Below, piece by piece: positions 9,653 through 16,298 of a stretch of DNA of 17,492 nt (position 1 is the stretch's first letter; every line of letters starts with the position of its first letter). The position numbers and the translations under genes are program-made. The stretch comes from Nonlabens sp. GTDB lineage: Bacteria; Bacteroidota; Bacteroidia; Flavobacteriales; Flavobacteriaceae. The notes below the pieces were generated by a model that saw only the letters and a list, made by a program, of their open reading frames with translations, ran no database searches and had not been told where the DNA came from. The stretch covers positions 808 through 18,299 of the forward strand of contig JANQTO010000209.1 in NCBI GenBank assembly GCA_030731685.1. The letters run 5' to 3'.

Positions 9653-9749
9653 CGTAAAATTATAAACTGCTCATAGCACTGCATGTCTTTAACAGCTATA
9701 TTTACAATTCTTTTAAGAATTTCCATTACAAGCATACTCATTTAAGTAT
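9653..9749. other. Short intergenic region with two dyads before the binding-protein gene
   Basis: It contains the inverted repeat AATTCTT-TT-AAGAATT (9706-9721) and a second weaker dyad ATACT/AGTAT (9734-9749) that touches the start codon at 9750. Neither has a T-run, so they are not convincing terminators. A one-mismatch -7 box, TATATTTA, lies at 9697-9704. They could be an operator or 5' leader structure of the gene at 9750. Confidence 0.35.
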
Positions 9750-10625
9750 ATGATTACCATTAAAATAGGCGGCGTACCAGAACATTTTAACTTACCATGG
9801 CACCTTGCCCTTGAAGACGGCGCTTTTGAAAAGGCAGGAATCAATCTAGAATGGCAAGATGTACCCGAAGGTACAGGACGCATGAGTAAAATGCTGCGCA
9901 GCAAGGAAATAGATGTTGCTTGTATTTTAACTGATGGCATCGTTAAGGATATTATTGCTGGAAATGAATCTCGTATTTTACAAGTATATGTGCAATCGCC
10001 GCTACTATGGGGTGTACACATTCCAGGCCAACTCACCGTATCAAAATTATCTGAACTTAATGGAGCAACCGTTGCTATAAGTAGATATGGAAGTGGTTCA
10101 CACCTTATGAGCTATTTGCTTGCAAAACGCCATGGTTGGGAACCTAGTGCTATGAAATTTGAGCTAGTAAATACCCTTGATGGCGCTGTTGAAGCATTAC
10201 AAGAAAATAAAGCTCAAGTTTTTTTATGGGAACGTTACATGACCCAGCCTATTGTAGACCAAGGAATTTTTAAGCGTTTAGAAACTATAGCAACACCATG
10301 GCCTAGTTTTGTTATTGCAGCTACAACTACCGCTATTAAAGAAAAAGAAGAGGCACTTGCTAAAATGCTGTATATCATAAATACATACACCGCAGATTTT
10401 AAAGAAATACCTTGTATAGATACGACTATTGCAGCGCATTATGATTTACAAGTAGGCGACGTACAGCAGTGGCTTATGCGCACAAATTTTAGTGATGACC
10501 AGTTATGGAGTGAAACGGTAGATATTATTCTAGGCGAGTTTATACATGTGGGCATCATTGAAAAAGAAGTGCCTTTAGAAGATTTGATTCACAATCTTCC
10601 TAAAATTGATGAAGAAGAGGAATGA
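9750..10625 (+). CDS. Solute-binding-protein fold (PBP2, Ca3427/NMT1-like), no signal peptide
   Basis: A 291-aa protein with the type II periplasmic-binding fold, similar to the substrate-binding part of SsuA/THI5-type transporters: KIGGVPEHFNLPWHLALEDGAF at the N-terminus, IDVACILTDGIVKDIIAG near 54-71, and a second-lobe strand with GATVAISRYGSGSHLMSY at about 106-123. It starts at the mature fold with no signal sequence or lipobox, and there are no ABC permease or ATPase genes beside it. It is therefore probably a cytosolic ligand binder or an enzyme-like relative. The VPEHF opening recalls the Ca3427 family, known from a Candida crystal structure with unknown ligand. The C-terminus ends in a run of acidic residues. 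The ligand is unknown. Confidence 0.82.
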   Translation: MITIKIGGVPEHFNLPWHLALEDGAFEKAGINLEWQDVPEGTGRMSKMLRSKEIDVACILTDGIVKDIIAGNESRILQVYVQSPLLWGVHIPGQLTVSKLSELNGATVAISRYGSGSHLMSYLLAKRHGWEPSAMKFELVNTLDGAVEALQENKAQVFLWERYMTQPIVDQGIFKRLETIATPWPSFVIAATTTAIKEKEEALAKMLYIINTYTADFKEIPCIDTTIAAHYDLQVGDVQQWLMRTNFSDDQLWSETVDIILGEFIHVGIIEKEVPLEDLIHNLPKIDEEEE

Positions 10626-10636
10626 GTTATTTTCAT

Positions 10637-11572
10637 TTAAAAGCTATTGATATGCTTTTGTAAGAACTCGCGACCTGCTGCTTTATAACTATTAAATGCT
10701 TCTTGCCTCTCGATGTTTAGTTTTGTTTTCGCAGTATTAAAAGCATCGATTTGTTCTGGTTTTAAAACCATATTTTCACTAGACTCCGTTTTCAACACAG
10801 CTTTTATATCTGCCAGATTATTGTCTAATGTTTGCAGTAAGGTATCCTGCGAAGTTTTAAATGCAATTGCAAGAGATGTGTCATTGTTAAATCCCAAATA
10901 ATTTTCAAGAGCTTTATTGTTTTCAGCAATGATAGTTCTTAGTGACCGTTCTTTTACGTGAAAGGCGCTAATCTCAATTTCCGTAAGGTTTTCCCATAAG
11001 GCTCTATCTGCGTCATGAAGTTTACGAAACAACGATTGTAGCTGATGGTAATTATCATATAGCGCAATGGTTTGTTCCATTTTCTTTGCAACATAACTAT
11101 TGTTTGCGCTTACAGTAAGTTGGTGTCTATCTGCATAATTTCTAATCGCAGCGTCATAATCTGTACGTAATTTGAGCATGCTCTTACGTATAGCTGTAAA
11201 AATGTTACCACGGTCAGTGTTAGAAGTGTCCTTGTTTGAATTATGTTTAAATAACTCGCTGTAATCCTGTTGTACAATTGCCAGATTTCCTTGGAGATAT
11301 TTTAGTGCATCTTGTTGCAACGCTTGATCAAAAGGATTGTCTTTTTCTATATTGCGTAGTGATTTAAGTAAACTATTTTCTAATACCTTGAGTTTGCCCT
11401 TAGCTTGTTGTGAAGTCGGTTCATTCGTATAAATGAACATATAATCCCAAGTTTGCGATACAACACTAGCATTTTGATTGTCTACAAATTGTAAGTAACT
11501 ACTAGCTGTTTTGTAACGTTGTGCTACAACACTGCATGATATTGAGAAGAAAAAAATATAAATGAATCGCAT
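10637..11572 (-). CDS. Secreted hypothetical protein, helical
   Basis: I do not recognise the family. From the ATG at 11572 the product is 311 aa and opens with a good Sec signal peptide (basic MR, hydrophobic FIYIFFFSISCSVV, then VAQ-R cleavage). An upstream in-frame ATG at 11593 lies in the loop of the preceding terminator hairpin and would put eight residues ahead of the signal peptide, so I reject it. The rest is Gln/Asn/Leu/Lys-rich and looks almost entirely alpha-helical, with heptad-like stretches; a periplasmic or surface helical bundle is likely. It is convergent with the preceding + gene, 11 nt apart. It lies downstream of the pterin dehydratase on the same strand but is separated by a terminator. 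Confidence 0.8.
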   Translation of the reverse strand: MRFIYIFFFSISCSVVAQRYKTASSYLQFVDNQNASVVSQTWDYMFIYTNEPTSQQAKGKLKVLENSLLKSLRNIEKDNPFDQALQQDALKYLQGNLAIVQQDYSELFKHNSNKDTSNTDRGNIFTAIRKSMLKLRTDYDAAIRNYADRHQLTVSANNSYVAKKMEQTIALYDNYHQLQSLFRKLHDADRALWENLTEIEISAFHVKERSLRTIIAENNKALENYLGFNNDTSLAIAFKTSQDTLLQTLDNNLADIKAVLKTESSENMVLKPEQIDAFNTAKTKLNIERQEAFNSYKAAGREFLQKHINSF

Positions 11573-11577
11573 AAAAA

Positions 11578-11601
11578 TAGCTGCCGTGTTCACGGCAGCT
11601 A
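11578..11601 (-). terminator. Intrinsic terminator of the csbD-pterin dehydratase operon
   Basis: Eleven-base perfect inverted repeat (TAGCTGCCGTG and its complement) with a 2-nt centre, GC-rich, 25 nt after the dehydratase stop. On the - strand it is followed at once by TTTTT and then ATG. The T-run therefore runs straight into the start codon of the next gene (11572). Confidence 0.85.
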
Positions 11602-11625
11602 CAATAATACAATATAAAGATGATA

Positions 11626-11913
11626 CTACTCGTCGCCCACGATGTGCTCGATGGCTGCGGCAAGTTTAAAATCTTTTTCGGTTAGACCGTTCACGTCATG
11701 TGTAGATAGTGTAATTTCCAGGGTGCTGTACGTATTGTGCCAGTCTGGGTGATGTTCCATCTTTTCAGCCTCCATCGCTATGCGAGTCATAACTGAAAAA
11801 CAGTCCATGAAGTTTTCAAACTCAAATGTCGTGTGAATGGCATCATCATAATAGTCCCAACCTTCAATTTTTTCTAAATGTTTTTCAATCTGTGCTTCGG
11901 TCAATTTTTCCAT
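11626..11913 (-). CDS. Pterin-4a-carbinolamine dehydratase (4a-hydroxytetrahydrobiopterin dehydratase)
   Basis: A 95-aa PCD/DCoH/PhhB protein that dehydrates 4a-hydroxy-tetrahydropterin, the recycling step after aromatic amino-acid hydroxylation. The family signature is intact: EKMEHHPDWHNTYSTLEI around residues 50-67, with His54, His55 and Pro56, and His72 in STHDVNGLTEKD. The 18-residue His-to-His spacing equals that of the human enzyme (His61 to His79). No aromatic hydroxylase gene is in the window. It follows csbD by 5 nt on the same strand and is closed by a strong hairpin terminator, so the two are a bicistronic unit. Confidence 0.95.
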   Translation of the reverse strand: MEKLTEAQIEKHLEKIEGWDYYDDAIHTTFEFENFMDCFSVMTRIAMEAEKMEHHPDWHNTYSTLEITLSTHDVNGLTEKDFKLAAAIEHIVGDE

Positions 11914-11918
11914 TGTTC

Positions 11919-12110
11919 TTATTTTTTGTCCTTGTCTAGGGCATTTTTAATATTTCTTGCAGCTTCGCCTGCTTTTTCCTTTACAGAACCTTTAGCTTGG
12001 TCTAGTTTTCCTTCGGCTTCAGTTGATTTGTCGTTAAACAATTTGCCCGCCGCTTCTTTTACTTTTCCTTTAGCTTGGTCTAGTTTTCCGTTTGTTTCTA
12101 AATCGCTCAT
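11919..12110 (-). CDS. csbD: CsbD family stress-response protein
   Basis: A 63-aa, highly charged, Lys/Ala/Glu-rich small cytosolic protein of the CsbD family, general-stress proteins in many bacteria (sigma-B controlled in Bacillus) whose molecular role is unknown. It consists of two copies of a module of about 26 residues, GKLDQAKGxVKExAG, at 8-22 and 34-48. The DNA keeps a 23-bp identical direct repeat between them. It is the first gene of an operon with the pterin dehydratase. An exact -7 box lies 22 nt upstream of the ATG. Confidence 0.92.
   Translation of the reverse strand: MSDLETNGKLDQAKGKVKEAAGKLFNDKSTEAEGKLDQAKGSVKEKAGEAARNIKNALDKDKK
11989..12089. repeat. 23-bp direct repeat within csbD
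   Basis: Identical 23-bp segments at 11989-12011 and 12067-12089, offset by 78 nt (26 codons), encode the repeated KLDQAKG core of the two modules. This is an internal duplication in the coding sequence. Confidence 0.9.
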
Positions 12111-12132
12111 AATATAAATTTTTAGTTATACT

Positions 12133-12140
12133 CAAAGTTA
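12133..12140 (-). promoter_or_regulatory. -7 promoter box (TAACTTTG) for csbD
   Basis: On the - strand TAACTTTG matches TAnnTTTG exactly, 22 nt before the csbD ATG. A TTTG lies 24 nt further upstream, inside a second exact box TACCTTTG at 12165-12172. That one may act as the -33 region or as a second promoter. Confidence 0.5.
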
Positions 12141-12215
12141 CATTATTAACACAACGGTTCACACCAAAGGTATCATAATCATTCCATAAAGAAGTATTAA
12201 AACCACTAACTTTAG

Positions 12216-12223
12216 TATTTTTG
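12216..12223 (+). promoter_or_regulatory. -7 promoter box (TATTTTTG) before the beta-barrel gene
   Basis: Exact TAnnTTTG match ending 7 nt before the ATG at 12231, predicting a very short or absent leader. Third identical TATTTTTG so placed in the window. Confidence 0.45.
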
Positions 12224-12230
12224 ATACGCT

Positions 12231-12938
12231 ATGAAAAATATATGTTACCTATTAATGTTTTTAACCGTAATTGCAGTTGCACAACAAGACTCCACATATA
12301 TTGATGCTGTTCATTTACGGGAAATCCCCAAACATAATCTCGCAGTAGACTTAGGTGTTGCGCAGCCGCTGGGTGATTTTAATGATTTTGCTGGTTCAGG
12401 ACTTAGTATAGGACTGACCTATGAAAAATATAATAATAAAAACTGGGGAACGAGTATTGCCCTACGTCACCAGTCTAATCAATCCATTGCCCGAAATGCA
12501 AATGTTGTTTTTGAAGGTTCAAATACCACATATGAGCACACAAGCATAGCTCTAGGACCTGTTTATAGTTACACAAACAATAGGTTTCAAGTAGATATCG
12601 CACCTAGGTTGGGAATACTGTTTCTCAACGCACCTCTAGATGAGCGTTATGCAAATGCTGTCGGCGACATCCTTTATCCGTTAGAATTGGATAGAGCAAA
12701 CTCTTCCCGTCGTTCTTTATATGGCGAGGTAACGGTACGATTTAATTACTATTTCCGCCGTAGTGTTCAGGTTTACGCTGCTCCTACATTTACCACGGCA
12801 TTTGGCGAGCCGTACAATTATCTTTCTTTTCCAGAAAATGTCGCTGTAAACCCTAGCAATTTCATTTTTAATATTGGTGTTAAAATCGCTATAGGCCCTA
12901 GGTACTCAAACGGTGAATTGCGGGACGACACATTTTAA
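12231..12938 (+). CDS. Predicted outer-membrane beta-barrel protein
   Basis: A 235-aa protein with a clear signal peptide (MKN then ICYLLMFLTVIAVAQ, cleavage about residue 18). The mature part is built of alternating hydrophobic/polar strands with aromatic ends, such as LAVDLGVAQPLGDF, GLSIGLTYEKY, WGTSIALRHQS, SIALGPVYSY, FQVDIAPRLGILF, EVTVRFNYYFRR and FIFNIGVKIAIG. This is typical of a small outer-membrane barrel of 8-10 strands. I cannot assign a named family; a general porin-like or OmpW/OprF-type barrel is plausible. The C-terminus lacks a classical terminal aromatic beta-signal apart from the final Phe. It is monocistronic, with its own -7 box upstream and the photolyase operon promoter downstream. 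Confidence 0.82.
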   Translation: MKNICYLLMFLTVIAVAQQDSTYIDAVHLREIPKHNLAVDLGVAQPLGDFNDFAGSGLSIGLTYEKYNNKNWGTSIALRHQSNQSIARNANVVFEGSNTTYEHTSIALGPVYSYTNNRFQVDIAPRLGILFLNAPLDERYANAVGDILYPLELDRANSSRRSLYGEVTVRFNYYFRRSVQVYAAPTFTTAFGEPYNYLSFPENVAVNPSNFIFNIGVKIAIGPRYSNGELRDDTF

Positions 12939-12972
12939 AGTATCATTTAACAAAGCTTTTTAAAAATCTGTT

Positions 12973-13005
12973 TTGTTTAAACATTATCTTTGATTGTTTA
13001 AACAA
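12973..13005. promoter_or_regulatory. Twin palindromic operator candidate before the SRPBCC-SDR-photolyase operon
   Basis: Two copies of the 10-bp perfect palindrome TGTTTAAACA at 12974-12983 and 12995-13004 (the second extends to TTGTTTAAACAA), exactly 21 bp apart centre to centre, or two helical turns. Between them lies an exact -7 box, TATCTTTG (12985-12992). The arrangement suggests a cooperative repressor. The operon type is often controlled by LitR/CarH-like light-responsive MerR regulators, but no regulator gene is in the window. Confidence 0.55.
12985..12992 (+). promoter_or_regulatory. -7 promoter box (TATCTTTG) of the photolyase operon
   Basis: Exact TAnnTTTG lying between two operator-like palindromes. 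Initiation would fall near 12998, just ahead of the TTG start at 13012. A second exact box, TAGCTTTG (13007-13014), overlaps that start codon and is less likely to be used for it. Confidence 0.5.
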
Positions 13006-13011
13006 GTAGCT

Positions 13012-13482
13012 TTGAAACTATACCAATTTTCTTCTAAACAGGAGCTCCCTATTTCTCTAGACGAGGCCTGGCAATTCCTTACCGACGCTAGAAACCTAAA
13101 ATTACTCACGCCTCCCGAAATGGATATGACCGTTCTTTACGGCACCGAGCGAGGCATGTATGCAGGACAACTTATTGAATACAGCGTGAAGCCACTACCC
13201 TTTTTCCGTACAAACTGGGTGACACATATTACCCAGGTTAAGGAGAAAGAATATTTTGTAGACGAGCAAATGTATGGCCCGTATACCACCTGGCATCACA
13301 AACATTTTGTAACTGAGATTCCTGGTGGCACACTCATGGAAGACGTCATTCACTACAGGTTGCCTTTAGGCCCGTTGGGTAAAATAGCTCACAGTCTGCT
13401 GGTTAAAAAAAAGTTGGAAGAAATATTTCGCTTTCGCGAAAGCGCACTCATTAACAAATTCGGCACATATCAAAAACCATAA
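13012..13482 (+). CDS. SRPBCC family protein (START/polyketide cyclase-like)
   Basis: A 156-aa helix-grip protein of the SRPBCC superfamily, with the family opening MKLY-(10 residues)-ISLDEAWQFLTDARNLKLLTPPEM at residues 1-37. This is followed by MYAGQLIEYSVKPLPFFRTNWVTHIT, a MYGPYTTWHHKHFV strand and a long C-terminal helix. Such proteins bind hydrophobic ligands; a specific ligand is unknown. I place the start at TTG 13012 because relatives begin at MKxY and because an earlier in-frame TTG (12994) lies within the promoter/operator. The helix near the C-terminus (RFRESA) is encoded by palindrome copy 3. It leads an operon with an SDR (17 nt later) and photolyase, a recurrent pairing in light-response clusters. 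Confidence 0.88.
   Translation: MKLYQFSSKQELPISLDEAWQFLTDARNLKLLTPPEMDMTVLYGTERGMYAGQLIEYSVKPLPFFRTNWVTHITQVKEKEYFVDEQMYGPYTTWHHKHFVTEIPGGTLMEDVIHYRLPLGPLGKIAHSLLVKKKLEEIFRFRESALINKFGTYQKP
13429..13444. repeat. 16-bp palindrome CGCTTTCGCGAAAGCG, copy 3 (inside the SRPBCC gene)
   Basis: Same palindrome in a different codon phase: CGC TTT CGC GAA AGC G, read as RFRES. The preserved unit is therefore the DNA, not the peptide. Confidence 0.95.
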
Positions 13483-13499
13483 TTTTTTAAATAAAAAAC

Positions 13500-14195
13500 A
13501 TGTCTAAAAACATATTACTCATAGGCGGAAGCCACGGAATAGGCAACGAAATTGTCAACCAAATAGCCACTGGCAACAATGTTTACGTCGCATCTAGAGA
13601 AAACGAAAATTTGCCTGACAGCGTAACGCATATACCATTTGATGCTCTTACAGACGAGCTCGATATTAGCGCACTGCCAGAGGTGCTAAACGGCTTCGTA
13701 TATTGTCCAGGAAGCATCAACTTGAAGCCGTTTAAGATGTTAAAGCAAGAGCATTTTGAAGAAGATATGGCGATAAACTTTTTTGCCATGCTCAAGGTTA
13801 CCAGAGCAGTATTGCCATTGCTTACTAAAGAAGCAGGAAGCAGCGTCGTTTTTTTCTCGACCGTCGCAGTAGGAAAAGGAATGCCTTTTCATACAAGTGT
13901 CGCAGCAGCCAAAGGCGCCATAGAAGGTTTTGCAAAAGCACTCGCAGCAGAGTATGCTCCAACAGTGCGCATTAACGTTATTGCACCATCACTCGTGGAC
14001 ACGCCACTTGCCGGTCGTTTACTAAATAGTGACGATAAGAAGGATAAAATGGGTGAATTACACCCTTTAAAACGTGTGGGCACGGCTACAGACATTGCAA
14101 ATGCCGCAGTTTTTCTGCTCGAGGATAAATCGAGTTGGGTAACGGGCCAGATTTTAGGAATAGATGGTGGTAAATCAACACTGAACATAGGATAA
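13500..14195 (+). CDS. Short-chain dehydrogenase/reductase (SDR) with atypical active site
   Basis: A 231-aa classical-length SDR with a Rossmann fold: GGSHGIG at 9-15 (nucleotide binding), an NNAG-like CPGS at 69-72, Ser120 in FFSTVAVG, and the C-terminal IAPSLVDTPLA and GIDGG segments. The usual YxxxK is present as V134-AAA-K138, so the catalytic Tyr is missing. From memory, SDRs of this kind found beside photolyases also read SVSAAK, so this may be a subfamily trait, but ordinary oxidoreductase chemistry is doubtful. It sits in the operon SRPBCC-SDR-photolyase, with the photolyase ATG 1 nt after its stop. The substrate is unknown. Confidence 0.92.
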   Translation: MSKNILLIGGSHGIGNEIVNQIATGNNVYVASRENENLPDSVTHIPFDALTDELDISALPEVLNGFVYCPGSINLKPFKMLKQEHFEEDMAINFFAMLKVTRAVLPLLTKEAGSSVVFFSTVAVGKGMPFHTSVAAAKGAIEGFAKALAAEYAPTVRINVIAPSLVDTPLAGRLLNSDDKKDKMGELHPLKRVGTATDIANAAVFLLEDKSSWVTGQILGIDGGKSTLNIG

Positions 14196-14196
14196 T

Positions 14197-15519
14197 ATGA
14201 GTAAGGAACAGGTTAATGTATTTTGGTTTAGAAGAGATTTAAGACTCGACGATAACGTTGGCTTTCTTGCTGCTTTAAAAGCTGATAAGCCAGTACTGCC
14301 TATCTTTATTTTTGATAAGGAAATTCTAGATGCATTACCTAAAGACGATGCTCGTGTTACGTTTATTTTTGAGGAATTGCAACGCATGCGCGATACTTTG
14401 CAAAAAAATCACGACAGCTCCATAGCATTTTATTATGGTAATCCTGAGGTTATCTGGAAAGAGCTATTAGATAGCTACAATATAGACACCGTATTCACAA
14501 ATCGCGATTACGAGCCCTATGCAAAGGAGCGCGACGAGAAAATCAAGAAATTACTCTCTGAAAAAGATGTGGACTTCAAAACTTTTAAAGACCAAGTAAT
14601 TTTTGAAAAAGATGACGTTGTTAAAAATGACGGCGACCCATATGTAGTTTACACACCTTACAAAAACAAATGGCTCGAAACTTTACAAGAAGAAATAGGC
14701 GACACACAGAATTTAACTATTCACTACACTTCGAACTATCTAGGAAACTGCATTAAAAACAGTAGATTACCACAACTCACTCTAGCCGATATGGGTTTCG
14801 AGAAATCAGCCATCGAAGTTCCTGAGTACACCGTTACACCTTCATTAATTGAAGATTACGATAAAACACGAGATTTCCCTGCCGTGGCAGGAACTAGCAA
14901 GCTGGGAACTTATTTACGTTTTGGAGTTGTAAGTGTACGCAAAATGGTCAAAAAGGCAGATTTGGCCAAGGATAAAACATTTCTCTCTGAACTTATTTGG
15001 CGTGAGTTTTTCATGCAAATCATGTATCACTATCCGAAAACAACCGATAGTGCATTTCGCTCAAAATATGACCGTATAGAGTGGCGCAATAATGAAGATG
15101 AATTTGAAAAGTGGAAAACGGGAACTACAGGCTACAAACTTGTAGACGCTGGTATGCGAGAACTTAATGCGACTGGCTACATGCACAACCGTGTGCGTAT
15201 GCTCGTTGCGAGCTTTTTATGTAAGCACTTGCTTATAGACTGGCGATGGGGCGAGCGCTATTTTGCTGAAAAATTACTGGACTACGAGCTCTCCAGCAAT
15301 GTAGGCAACTGGCAATGGGCTGCTGGAAGTGGCGTCGATGCTGCACCATATTTCAGAATATTCAATCCCATTACTCAAAAGGATAAATTTGATAAAAAAC
15401 GGGAATATATAAATCAATGGGTTCCTGAGCATGATAGTCCAAAATACCCAGATATGATGGTAGACCATAAAGAGGCGCGTGAAAGATGTCTAAAAGTTTA
15501 TAAAGAAGCCGTGCAGTAA
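14197..15519 (+). CDS. phrB: Class I CPD deoxyribodipyrimidine photolyase
   Basis: A 440-aa FAD enzyme that splits cyclobutane pyrimidine dimers using blue/near-UV light. The N-terminal alpha/beta antenna domain begins VFWFRRDLRLDDN. The FAD domain carries ELIWREFF (Glu265, Trp268, matching the E. coli dimer-contacting Glu274/Trp277), TGYKLVDAGMREL at 311-323 and SNVGNWQWAAGSGVDAAPYFRIFNP at 367-391. The electron-transfer triad is complete: Trp296, Trp349 and Trp372, each 10 below E. coli W306, W359 and W382. Asn368 matches Asn378, which tunes the flavin. These residues favour a CPD photolyase over a cryptochrome. The antenna cofactor cannot be told. It is the last gene of a translationally coupled operon. 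Confidence 0.96.
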   Translation: MSKEQVNVFWFRRDLRLDDNVGFLAALKADKPVLPIFIFDKEILDALPKDDARVTFIFEELQRMRDTLQKNHDSSIAFYYGNPEVIWKELLDSYNIDTVFTNRDYEPYAKERDEKIKKLLSEKDVDFKTFKDQVIFEKDDVVKNDGDPYVVYTPYKNKWLETLQEEIGDTQNLTIHYTSNYLGNCIKNSRLPQLTLADMGFEKSAIEVPEYTVTPSLIEDYDKTRDFPAVAGTSKLGTYLRFGVVSVRKMVKKADLAKDKTFLSELIWREFFMQIMYHYPKTTDSAFRSKYDRIEWRNNEDEFEKWKTGTTGYKLVDAGMRELNATGYMHNRVRMLVASFLCKHLLIDWRWGERYFAEKLLDYELSSNVGNWQWAAGSGVDAAPYFRIFNPITQKDKFDKKREYINQWVPEHDSPKYPDMMVDHKEARERCLKVYKEAVQ

Positions 15520-15522
15520 TCG

Positions 15523-15530
15523 TAACTTTG
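15523..15530 (+). promoter_or_regulatory. -7 promoter box (TAACTTTG) before the lipoprotein gene
   Basis: Exact TAnnTTTG, 3 nt after the photolyase stop and 23 nt before the ATG at 15554. It allows the lipoprotein gene its own transcript. No TTG -33 element is evident at the normal spacing, so read-through from the photolyase operon remains possible. Confidence 0.4.
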
Positions 15531-15553
15531 CTATACACTCCAAAGAGACGGTC

Positions 15554-16165
15554 ATGAAATACGCACTTCAAATTCTTATGCTCACGCTTTTACTAGGCAG
15601 TTGTAAAAATGACAATCAAATACCGAAGGACGATATTTCTGCGCTCTCCACAGAAACATCTGAGAATCAAGAAATAGAAATGCCAGAGGAAGATGACGAC
15701 TCACCAGTACTGGTAGAATCTGTACTTCACGTAATACTAGAAGAAAACGATTTAGGCAATCTACAAATGGGTTCACAAATATCCATTTTAAAAAATACGG
15801 AGCTCAAAACTGGCGACAGTCTCAATCTCGTAACTATAGAAACAGGAGAAAAAAAGGTTAAAGCCTATCGCTTTTCGAGAAATGGTGTGAAGCTCATAGA
15901 TTTCTATCTAATCAATAATAGAATCAAGAAAGTAGAAATATTAGATGGCAGGGCAGTTCCACAAGGCATGATTGCACCTGGAAGCTCGTTAAGAGACCTT
16001 AATAGATTAGACGACAAGCTTATGCCACGAGGCAGTGCCGCAGCTAGTGAAGTTACCGTAAGGACCAATAATATTATTTACACACTCGACGCTAGACATC
16101 CCATAGATGAACCCATAGACCTCTACCCTTCTACTCCTATCACTAAAATTACATTTTTAAAGTAA
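15554..16165 (+). CDS. Hypothetical lipoprotein
   Basis: A 203-aa protein with a clear type II signal: MKYALQILMLTL, then the lipobox LLGSC with Cys17 as the lipidated residue. An acidic linker of about 40 residues rich in Glu/Asp/Ser follows (PEEDDDSP near residues 43-50). The C-terminal domain of about 140 residues is beta-rich, with MGSQISILKNTELKTGDSLNL and two short repeats of strand-turn-strand (KAYRFSRNGVKLIDFYLINNRIKKVEIL). The acidic stretch after Cys may mark surface export in Bacteroidota (lipoprotein export signals are acidic and close to Cys), but here it lies further in than usual. No family recognised. Confidence 0.82.
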   Translation: MKYALQILMLTLLLGSCKNDNQIPKDDISALSTETSENQEIEMPEEDDDSPVLVESVLHVILEENDLGNLQMGSQISILKNTELKTGDSLNLVTIETGEKKVKAYRFSRNGVKLIDFYLINNRIKKVEILDGRAVPQGMIAPGSSLRDLNRLDDKLMPRGSAAASEVTVRTNNIIYTLDARHPIDEPIDLYPSTPITKITFLK

Positions 16166-16200
16166 CTCTTTATTGAAGTGCTTTTGGTTTTTTAAATATT

Positions 16201-16216
16201 CGCTTTCGCGAAAGCG
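16201..16216. repeat. 16-bp palindrome CGCTTTCGCGAAAGCG, copy 4 (intergenic)
   Basis: The only intergenic copy, 35 nt after the lipoprotein stop. Imperfect A/T-rich complementarity continues on both sides (TTTAAATATT left, AAATTATTTAAA right), so it could fold as a longer hairpin. No T-run follows on either strand, so I do not call it a terminator. Confidence 0.92.
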
Positions 16217-16298
16217 AAATTATTTAAATCGTGTATTTTGAGTTCATAAGTACCTAAATTACAGGAGTAAGAAGTTACCACTACTGCGTTTTCATATT

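Noticed and set aside
9795..9809. TGGCAC...TTGC resembling a second sigma-54 promoter
   Set aside because: The spacing between the GG and GC elements is far too short, and it lies inside a coding region.
9713..10036. 107-aa - strand open frame over the start of the binding-protein gene
   Set aside because: Cys/Ser/Pro-rich antisense shadow; the + strand gene has clear fold motifs across the same bases.
10639..10659. AAAAGC/GCTTTT hairpin at the convergent junction
   Set aside because: Only 6 bp and A/T-rich, overlapping the 3' end of the - strand gene. It is too weak to call a terminator for either gene.
16201..16216. Intergenic palindrome as terminator of the lipoprotein gene
   Set aside because: No T-run follows on either strand, and the same sequence occurs inside genes that must be transcribed through.
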